From Guillardia theta CCMP2712 (lineage: Eukaryota > Cryptophyceae > Pyrenomonadales > Geminigeraceae), in contig NW_005434467.1 of assembly GCF_000315625.1 (NCBI RefSeq), positions 4,539-27,564 of the forward strand: 23,026 nt of DNA, in the 5' to 3' direction. Shown one piece after another: positions 1-6,149 of this stretch. Numbering within the stretch: position 1 is the stretch's first letter; every line of letters starts with the position of its first letter. Made by a program: the position numbers and the translations under genes. The notes below the pieces were generated by a model that saw nothing but the letters and a program-made list of their open reading frames with translations, did no database searches and was not told the origin of the DNA.

Positions 1-1208
1 AGCAGCTACAAGACATCTCTCACACTCTAGCGACATGACAAGCTTGTCCTCACCCTCCCTCAAGCTCCTTCCATCCTCTCTCCCTCTCTCCTCCCGCTCT
101 CCCCCTTCATCCTCCTGCCATGTTTCCCGCCCAACCACCCCTCTACATGGAGCCCTACCCTAGTCGTATACCACCCTCTTCAATCCCATGGTTTCCGCCT
201 ATCAGGTACGGGTGAGCAACACCAGCCTACCCTACCTGTTGATGTATTTTGCACTGCCCTACCCCACCCCCAGAAGCTCCTTGATTTCGCTAGTCAGCGT
301 AAGGGGTGGACGCTCTAATTGGAGCAACGGATCCGAGGCGGACTGCTGGCGATGAAAACCGTTGAGAGGATTGACTAACTTAGTCATCTACTGCGATCTC
401 AGTGACCGGAGCCTCGGAGGCTGAAGATCGGACCGTAAGACAACGTGACGGTACAGCGACTGCGGCGCTGCTGTATGACAGTGAGCTCTGACAGTCTCCG
501 CTGACTACCGGTACTCCTGAGCTCGCTGATCCACCCTTAAATGAAGGAGTCAGCTGGCGAGGGCCTCGGAGCAGACCTGGGCCCGAGGGGTCAAGGCCAA
601 GGGTTGTGAGCTGGAGGCTTCACCAACTTCGCGGCTTCGGCTCGTGACGGTCACGGTCATGCGTCTACGAGCGCTCGGGTGATCCCCTAGCAACAAGCTT
701 CATTTCCATCCATGATGACTAGACGTCACTACAGCCCGGCCAGCTTCATGACCACATCCTCTCAGCTCCTCCGCCTCATCGCCCCCCCGTGAGCAAAACC
801 TCTGGGTACCTCTCAGCTCCTCCAGCACACCCCGACATGCAAGACAAGAGGCCTACTATAGTACTACTGCAGCCATATATCATTTGACTCATTTGACCAA
901 AAATTGCCCACCTGACTTTTCCTTCTTGACTCAACTGAATTTAGGTTTGAAATAGACTAAAGTTAGTACCAAGAGACGTGGGGTTAACTGACCCGGCAAC
1001 CAAAGAGAACGGCTACACTATGTGACTGTTCTCCTCGTTACTGAATGTTGTGAGACGCAGTAGAGTGAAACGAACTCTGATCGATCAAACATTCAAGATC
1101 CGGAGTTACACACTGTGTGAGCGAGTGCTCAGTGACCCGAGGAGCAGTAATGAGATCAGAGCCGGAAGCAGCTGAGATCCTCTGATCAGCACACGATGAC
1201 TCTTGGGA
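1..1208. other. Intergenic region with no recognisable gene
   Basis: No ORF with protein-like composition is visible on either strand. Roughly 50-125 is pyrimidine-rich. Two short odd-centred palindromes occur at 373-385 (GACTAACTTAGTC) and 410-422 (AGCCTCGGAGGCT). Positions 501-525 hold one copy of a 25-bp motif that recurs at 3385-3409 and 5937-5961. No tRNA or rRNA signature was seen. The right edge is where similarity to the kinase/ARM gene at the other end of the window begins. Confidence 0.6.
501..525 (+). repeat. 25-bp dispersed motif, copy 1
   Basis: This copy begins CTGACTACCGG and ends CTCCTGAGCTCG. It differs by one base from the copy at 5937-5961 and by one base from the inverted copy at 3385-3409. 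Confidence 0.7.
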
Positions 1209-1958
1209 CTGACCTCGGGCATGACCCCCTACTACCCCATGACGGACCCGACTGTGATCGGGTACGTGTGCGGGGGTGGGAGGCTGCCTTGAGAGCACCT
1301 CCTCGGAGGGTGCCCGGACGGGTTGTGGGCGGTGCTGGAGAGCTGCTGGGCGACGAGGGAGGAGGACCGCCCGAGGTTCGCCGAGCTTGCGGTAGCTGTA
1401 GGAAGAGCCGGAGCGGAGGGGGATGAGGGGGCTGCTGCATGGACAGGGTCAGACAGGACGCCTGGACAGCGGCGGGCAGGGGCCGGCAACCAGTCGCTAT
1501 GCCGAGGCATATGCAGCATGGCAGAAGCTGCATGGAGAAGGATCGGAGAGGCAGCGGGGGGAGGGATCGAGGCGGTGGCGAGGAGAGTCAGGAAGCGCAA
1601 GTACGCAGAGCTCGTGGAGCTGCAAGAGTCAGCCTGCACCGCCTTGGAGTCCACGGGCAGCGACGCTCTCAGCTCGCTGAGGACGGGAGCGAAGGCGCTG
1701 CCGGTCAGGGCGTCGGCAGCGCTAGAGGCACAAGATGGAAGCGGGACGGAGCAGCCGGCAAGGGAGGCATGGAGGCTGCTGAGGACGGGAGCTGACGACA
1801 GCATAGAGGCGGTGATGCAGGAGATGAGGACGTACGAGGCTCTCGCGGAGGTACAGCAGGCTGCGTGCGAAGCCTTGGTCAGCATGGCTCAGCACGGGGA
1901 GGCTGACAAGGTCAAGGCGCGAGAGGCGGGAGCGATCGAGGCCGTCGTCAGCGCCATG
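1209..1958 (+). pseudogene. Truncated copy of the U-box/kinase/ARM gene (kinase C-lobe to first ARM repeats)
   Basis: This stretch matches the minus-strand gene at 21942-21218 almost base for base but lies in the opposite orientation. It starts inside the kinase C-lobe, just before the residues GMTPYYPMTD, and stops abruptly at the codons for VVSAM of the first full ARM repeat. The U-box, kinase N-lobe, catalytic loop and the other ARM repeats are missing. An in-frame TGA at 1290-1292 replaces the CGA of the LPREHL segment in the longer copy. After it, the frame from 1323 stays open through the kinase end, the linker and the ARM start. Over about 147 residues past the junction I count six differences from the longer copy. 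The only net indel is 25 extra bases at 1497-1521, which put kinase and ARM in one frame. With both ends missing and a stop present, it is a gene fragment and unlikely to make a working protein. Confidence 0.88.
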
Positions 1959-1970
1959 ACAGTCGGGGGG

Positions 1971-2208
1971 TCATGCGAGAGAGTCAGAGTAGGGGGTGAT
2001 GTAGGGGAGGAAGGTAACCACACGCGAGGGGAAGAGAGGGGTGGGTACGGACAAGGAGGGTGGGGGGTCATGGGAGAGCGTCAGAGTAGGGGGTGATGTA
2101 GGGGAGGAAGTAAACCAGACCCGAGGGGAAGAGAGGGGTGGGTACGGACAAGGAGGGGTGGGGGTCATGGAAGAGCGTCAGAGTAGGGGGTGATGTAGGG
2201 GAGGTAGT
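1971..2208. repeat. 97-bp G-rich tandem repeat, about 2.4 units
   Basis: Units start with TCATG at 1971, 2068 and 2165, giving a constant 97-bp period. Each holds GTCAGAGTAGGGGGTGATG, then a GAGGGGAAGAGAGGGGTGGG-type stretch and ACAAGGAGG. The units differ by a few substitutions and single-base indels, and the third is cut off near 2208. The repeat begins about 12 bp after the end of the gene fragment, so the two may share a breakpoint. The plus strand is strongly purine-biased and ORFs across it are repeat artefacts. Confidence 0.9.
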
Positions 2209-2381
2209 AGTGATAGAGGAGAAGATAAGAGAGGAACTTGAACAAGGAGAGACAAGCTTGCCCGCCGGCTTTTGATCACCAAAAGATGATACTTGAACCG
2301 TAAAAATCTTGTAACCAGAGATTGCTGTCGCGAGGGTGGAACATCCGTTTCAAGGCATTTGAAGAGGTTGTGCAGTCTTAT
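2209..2381. other. Short unique spacer between two tandem repeats
   Basis: This stretch separates the 97-bp repeat from the 24-bp minisatellite. I see no gene, conserved motif or obvious repeat in it. Confidence 0.5.
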
Positions 2382-2882
2382 CTTGCTCACCGATGCACAA
2401 GTGAGCTTGCTCACCGACCCACAAGTGAGCTTGCTCACCGATGCACAAGTGAAGTTGCTCACCGACCCACAAGTGAGCTTGCTCACCGATGCACAAGTGA
2501 GCTTGCTCACCGACCCACAAGTGAGCTTGCTCACCGATCCACAAGTGAGCTTGCTCACCGACCCACAAGTGAGCTTGCTCACCGACCCACAAGTGAGCTT
2601 GCTCACCGATGCACAAGTGAGCTTGCTCACCGATGCACAAGTGAGCTTGCTCACCGATGCACAAGTGAGCTTGCTCACCGATGCACAAGTGAGCTTGCTC
2701 ACCGATGCACAAGTGAGCTTGCTCACCGATGCACAAGTGAGCTTGATCACCGATCCACAAGTGAGCTTGCTCACCGATGCACAAGTGAGCTTGCTCACCG
2801 ATGCACAAGTGAGCTTGCTCACCGATGCACAAGTGAAGTTGCTCACCGATGCACAAGTGAGCTTGCTCACCGATCCACAAGT
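2382..2882. repeat. 24-bp minisatellite, 21 units, hairpin-forming
   Basis: The unit is CTTG followed by CTCACCGATGCACAAGTGAG, repeated for 501 bp. Variation is almost confined to the GATGCAC position (GACCCAC or GATCCAC). A few units carry GTGAAGTTG or CTTGATCAC. Because the period is a multiple of three and contains no stop, several frames on both strands stay open, giving octapeptide repeats such as LLTDAQVS or SELAHRCT. These are not evidence of a protein. GTGAG and CTCAC arms are complementary, so each junction can form a 5-bp stem closing a CTTG tetraloop, and each unit can instead form a stem with a 10-nt loop. Confidence 0.95.
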
Positions 2883-3972
2883 AGCTCCGGCAGTCTCTCA
2901 TGTGTAAGGCTAGCCACCAGTAGCTCTGTGACATCAACACGTCCCTCGATCGCAGTCTCCAGGGAGTTGCTGATTTGATCCTACTCAAAGCTGACGATCA
3001 AGAGACTTGAAATAACAGTCAGACTCGGAATCGACTAGTAGCTCCCAGTGTTTTCCGGCAACTTCATGTCCGGTCCGCAGTGTAGCTGATGTCCGACCGA
3101 CCAATCTGGCTGGGGAGAGGCTTGTTTTTCCTAGAGTGCATCCGAAGATGGATCAAACAGATTGTGGCTGGGATACTAGTGATAGGGCTGACTTGAAACA
3201 ACTTGCGGCTAGAGAGAGAGCCTGATTGAAGAGAAGAGTCATCCGAATGTGTGTAACGAGACTTGATGGGATTGCACGAGTTTGCAGCAGAAACGAAAAA
3301 ACACCAACAAAGAGAAACTGCAGAAAAGGACCTCCGAGTGTACCGGCAGACACTCGCCAACCTACTTGGCTCAACGCCGAGGACCGAGCTCAGGAGTACC
3401 CGTAGTCAGGTCAGACTGTTAGGCTAGATAGCACCCGGGTGTGTAGACAGGTCATAGGCTACTAGGATGTCTCGCGAGGTCTTCTCTGGCAAGGGATCGA
3501 GTGAGACCGGGGTACCCCTTAATGAAAGTTGGCGTGTATGGACTATGGTGGAGGGGTGGCTTCGGCCCTGTGGTGGGGGAGGGGGTGGTGCTGAGGAATG
3601 GATCTGGTCTTGTGCTGACCGCTGACGTGGCTATCAAAGACCACCATCAGAAGCATGACGACTGAGTCACTCTCTTTCCTCTCTCATGGACGCGATTCCA
3701 ACCCCCCCGATGTGTTCATCCATCATCACATGCGACAAGACAAGGTCTGCAGCCTCTTCCTCCTGAATGAACACTTGCTTTCCTTTCTCTCCTCCCATGC
3801 ATCTCTCCCTCGCATCCATCACGCCATCTTGCTCTAGAGTCACTTTGCTCGGACTCTTGTTTGTCTTGGCAACACCTTCTTCCACTCTCTCGTGTGAGAC
3901 GCTGTCATCGGTCACCTGACGCCGCGCGTCGACCCGAGACGAAGAGACAAGTTGGTTCGTGCCGAGCATCGT
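2883..3972. other. Intergenic region with no convincing gene
   Basis: Short ORFs occur on both strands (for example minus 3360-3064 and minus 3969-3667), but none has recognisable domains, clear coding composition or homology visible by eye. The region holds a 10-bp palindrome CACCCGGGTG at 3432-3441, an inverted copy of the 25-bp dispersed motif at 3385-3409, and a G-rich stretch around 3550-3600. It ends at the left inverted repeat of the element at 3973. Confidence 0.5.
3385..3409 (-). repeat. 25-bp dispersed motif, inverted copy
   Basis: Read on the minus strand this matches 501-525 and 5937-5961 at 24 of 25 positions or better. The motif begins CTGACTAC and ends CTCCTGAGCTCG. The three copies are in otherwise unrelated flanks, and one lies about 80 bp upstream of the giant gene's ATG. 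It may be the core of a dispersed element or a shared regulatory sequence; the window cannot decide. Confidence 0.7.
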
Positions 3973-4026
3973 CTCTTAGAGTATGTGTGTCGTGGGCATT
4001 CATGACCATTTTGAACAAATAACCCC

Positions 4027-4064
4027 TAAAAGTTCAGATTCTGCTGTAAAATTCTGAACTTTTA
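4027..4064. repeat. Perfect 12-bp inverted repeat inside the MITE-like element
   Basis: TAAAAGTTCAGA at 4027-4038 is the exact reverse complement of 4053-4064, with a 14-nt spacer. A further GTTCAGATTCTGG occurs just downstream, so the left arm has a direct repeat. Confidence 0.85.
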
Positions 4065-4208
4065 TGCCATAAATGTTCAGATTCTGGCAAATCGTTAATG
4101 ATTGTTCAGCTGATGACCTCCCCCAATATCTAGCTATATGTCCGTAGAACCTCTATGAATAGATGTGGCCCGGGGAGATGGAGAGCTCATGCCGCTGTGC
4201 GATGTCGT

Positions 4209-4345
4209 CGTGACCATTCGTGACCAAAAGGAACAAATAGGGGGTTATTTGTCAGCTCTTACAATGGTCTGAATAAATGCTTTCGTGACCATTCGTGACC
4301 AAAAGGAACAAATAGGGGCTTATTTGTCAGCCCTCTAAATGTCCG
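4209..4345. repeat. 75-bp tandem duplication inside the MITE-like element
   Basis: CGTGACCATTCGTGACC followed by AAAAGGAACAAATAGGGG starts at 4209 and again at 4284. The first 48 or so bases of each unit are nearly identical, and the rest is more diverged with small indels. Within each unit CGTGACCATT/CGTGACCAAA is itself a short direct repeat. Confidence 0.85.
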
Positions 4346-4665
4346 AAGAAGCAATGTATAAAACACCGTATGTAATCAATATAAGGGCCTTGACTAGGTC
4401 ATACAGGGATTCAGCGGCTATGTTCTGATGTTGTGCTTATGTGATTCATAGATATCACACATAAAACCTGTTATGCTCTTAAATGTTCTGATGTTTTAGT
4501 ATGATATTGCTGATTATACAATATCAGATACGAAAGTAAGGCGCCAACCTCACAAATCACATCTAGTGTTTGTTACCATATCACTTGTGTATCTCGTCAG
4601 ATAATGCCCACGACACACCTACTCTAAGAGGCGTAACTACTAACATGTGAGCATCCTATGATGTC

Positions 4666-4790
4666 TGATTGACTCTAACTTCCGATTAACCTTTTAACGC
4701 TCACACATACCCCTTTGAGCTACTAAGTGATTGACGCAAACTTCCGATTAACCTTTTAACGCTCACACATACCCCTTTGAGCTACTAAGT
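4666..4790. repeat. 62-bp tandem duplication
   Basis: Two consecutive units begin TGATTGAC at 4666 and 4728. From CTTCCGATTAACC to GCTACTAAGT they appear identical; the only differences are in the few bases after TGATTGAC. Near identity suggests a recent duplication. It starts 36 bp right of the MITE-like element. Confidence 0.92.
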
Positions 4791-4836
4791 CATTTATTTC
4801 TTCAACATTGTTTGATTGTTTAGTAGTGAATGAACT

Positions 4837-4952
4837 AAGGATAAGGGGGGTCAAGGATAAGGGGGGGTATTTGGTAAGTGTTTGGACCTTTTGTGATGGA
4901 TTTGTAAAATACTTTTCAAAACCCCCCCTTATCCTTACCCCCCCTTATCCTT
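4837..4952. mobile_element. Foldback element with G-run arms
   Basis: The 32-bp arms at 4837-4868 and 4921-4952 are inverted copies differing only by the placement of one or two bases. Each arm holds two AAGGATAAGGGGGG-type blocks. Weaker complementarity continues inward (ATTTGGTAAGTG against TTTTGAAAAGTA), giving arms of about 45-50 bp and a short loop near 4885-4905. The structure resembles a small foldback or MITE-type element. A 67-residue ORF over it has no coding character. Confidence 0.82.
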
Positions 4953-5071
4953 GGTTGTTTTATTACTATCTTTTTTTTCAAGAGGGGAAAAACATATTCA
5001 ATAGAGGATAATAGCATCATCTATACTTACTCGCCCTATTAATCATATACCGCATGCGGCATCATCTACCT

Positions 5072-5121
5072 CAGGCATCATCTTCATCTTCTCCCTCAGG
5101 CATCATCTTCATCTTCTCCCT
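5072..5121. repeat. 25-bp direct repeat, 2 units
   Basis: CAGGCATCATCTTCATCTTC followed by TCCCT occurs at 5072 and again at 5097. The surrounding plus strand is pyrimidine-rich (CTTCATC). Confidence 0.85.
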
Positions 5122-5190
5122 CCTCTTCATCCAACGAACCATACTCTATCTCTTGCCTAAATTTTATATCTCCTTACCATAGAACTACAT

Positions 5191-5463
5191 ATGGCAAGTG
5201 ACAACCGAGTCCGTGGAGAGTACCGAGATTATATGGCCTTCCTCAGGACTTTCACAGACCGAGTGTTCAGAAACAAGTTTCTCGTTCAGCAGCTGCTTCA
5301 AGAACAAATCATAACAGAAGAGGAACTCCAATTTTATGAGAGCTCGCGCTTCACAGCAAAACAAAGGAAGAACAAGGGCTTGATTCAAGTCCATAGAAGA
5401 GACACTAGGCTATTCTTTGTTAATCTTGACTGTAAGACTAGAAGAATTGAAATTGAGCGATGA
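5191..5463 (+). CDS. Possible small hypothetical protein, 90 residues
   Basis: I do not recognise this protein. The ORF starts at an ATG at 5191 and ends in TGA at 5461-5463. The product begins MASDNRVRGEYRDYMAFL and is basic, with amphipathic stretches such as NKFLVQQLLQEQIITEEELQ that suggest two helices, then a lysine/arginine-rich half ending RRIEIER. It has no signal peptide, no membrane segment and no cysteine pattern. Its mixed hydrophobic and charged composition is more protein-like than the other short ORFs here. It is also clearly AT-richer than the two large genes, which could mean a different origin or a fragment of a decayed gene. A 25-bp repeat lies just upstream and a series of hairpins downstream. 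It could also be chance or one exon of a larger gene. Confidence 0.4.
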   Translation: MASDNRVRGEYRDYMAFLRTFTDRVFRNKFLVQQLLQEQIITEEELQFYESSRFTAKQRKNKGLIQVHRRDTRLFFVNLDCKTRRIEIER

Positions 5464-5617
5464 CATGAAAGCGCAACGTGCAACCTACGGCAATTGAAAG
5501 AAGGGTCAATCAGAGTTGATTCTGTTTAGTGGTGTATCCATTGTTAGTTGCTTACCTGTGCGTGGAAATTTCATCTTGTCTTCGAAGCATGTTTGCAAGT
5601 ACACTCGCGGATTGTTT

Positions 5618-5734
5618 GAACCAAGGGCACATATCCCAGTACACGATGGATGATTCAAACCTTGGTCCAACCTGTAGAGTTGAGAAAGAAGCTCGATCAT
5701 CTCTTACAGGTATGATATGAGATCTTCATCTCAT
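5618..5734. other. Cluster of three consecutive hairpin-forming inverted repeats
   Basis: GAACCAAGG (5618-5626) pairs with CCTTGGTCC (5660-5668) with one mismatch. ACCTGTAGAG (5670-5679) pairs with CTCTTACAGGT (5701-5711) with one bulge. ATGAGAT (5717-5723) pairs perfectly with ATCTCAT (5728-5734) around a CTTC loop. The stems follow each other without overlap. This might be a structured RNA or a decayed element; there is no family assignment. Confidence 0.4.
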
Positions 5735-5936
5735 TCCTATCGTCTCTCAATATCAAGGTTCATCCTTGCGAGTAAGGGGGCTACCCCCCACCCCTATGGC
5801 ACACCCTCAAACGGAGGGGTTCTCTGAAGTGGAAGTTCCGACCCTGCGGGGCAGACCACCCCTCAATTAAGACGCCAACTTCCAACAAGGTCTGAACATG
5901 GTACCACCCCATCTTACTGAGAGCTATAGCGAACAG

Positions 5937-5961
5937 CTGACTACCGGTGCTCCTGAGCTCG
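5937..5961 (+). repeat. 25-bp dispersed motif, copy upstream of the giant gene
   Basis: This copy begins CTGACTACCGG and ends CTCCTGAGCTCG, with one base changed relative to 501-525. It ends about 80 bp before the ATG at 6042, so a promoter-proximal role is possible but not shown. Confidence 0.7.
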
Positions 5962-6041
5962 AATCGCACTTGAATCCAAGTCCAGTTGGCGCACACCGAC
6001 ATTTTTAATTGGTGGGTCTGCCTTTGTCCTCCCCTACCGAC

Positions 6042-6149
6042 ATGTCTGTGCTACAGGTGCTGCTGTCCTGCTTGCGACGAGCTCCCATGCTGACTTGCCT
6101 TCAGGCGATCTTGCTCCTCGCACTCTCCATCAGCTGTCCTGCGCATGCT
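6042..6149 (+). other. Signal peptide of the giant surface protein
   Basis: The first residues are basic (LRRAP) followed by a hydrophobic core QAILLLALSIS and a small-residue cleavage region CPAHA. Cleavage between residues 36 and 37 fits the A-x-A rule. The same core serves whichever of the two ATGs (6042 or 6087) is used. Confidence 0.75.

Larger units (their letters stand above)
3973..4630. mobile_element. MITE-like element with terminal inverted repeats, 658 bp
   Basis: The ends at 3973-3999 and 4604-4630 are inverted copies of each other over 27 bp with one mismatch, sharing the core GTGTGTCGTGGGCAT. The outermost nine bases (CTCTTAGAG on the left, CTCTAAGAG on the right) are near-palindromic. 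They could be the tip of the inverted repeat or a 9-bp target duplication with one change. The interior has no coding capacity and is AT-richer than the flanks. It carries a 12-bp perfect inverted repeat (4027-4038 with 4053-4064), an 8-bp one (4502-4509 with 4519-4526) and a 75-bp tandem duplication. Non-coding length, inverted ends and internal hairpins fit a miniature inverted-repeat transposable element. No transposase is present, so the superfamily is unknown. Confidence 0.8.
5464..6041. other. Region upstream of the giant gene
   Basis: No convincing gene. The first part (to about 5740) is AT-rich with three successive small inverted repeats. The second part (about 5770-5870) is C-rich (CTACCCCCCACCCC). 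One copy of the 25-bp dispersed motif is at 5937-5961. The promoter of the giant gene should lie here, but no TATA box or initiator can be called with confidence. Confidence 0.5.

Noticed and set aside
2178-2988. Long overlapping ORFs on both strands over the 24-bp minisatellite (for example LLTDAQVS and SELAHRCT repeats)
   Set aside because: The repeat period is a multiple of three and has no stop in several frames, so open frames arise on both strands. No start context, composition or unique sequence supports a protein.
3064-3374. Overlapping minus-strand ORFs of 98 and 73 residues
   Set aside because: Two overlapping frames with no recognisable domain and no coding bias; likely chance.
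3667-3969. 100-residue minus-strand ORF beginning MLGTNQLVSSSRVDARR
   Set aside because: Composition is moderately protein-like, but it lies opposite a pyrimidine-rich strand that gives E/K/R-rich translations. No domain is visible and it ends beside the MITE-like element. It is not strong enough to call.
4808-5011. 67-residue plus-strand ORF
   Set aside because: It spans the foldback element and its G- and C-runs; the residues are a by-product of the repeat.
5529-5720. 63-residue plus-strand ORF beginning MVYPLLVAYLCVE
   Set aside because: No domain, overlaps an opposite-strand ORF and the hairpin cluster; a second exon of the upstream ORF could not be shown.
6009-6041. Upstream extension of the giant ORF to 6009
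   Set aside because: The frame is open to a TTG at 6009, but the first ATG is at 6042 and the signal peptide fits the ATG starts. TTG starts are not expected for a eukaryotic nuclear gene.
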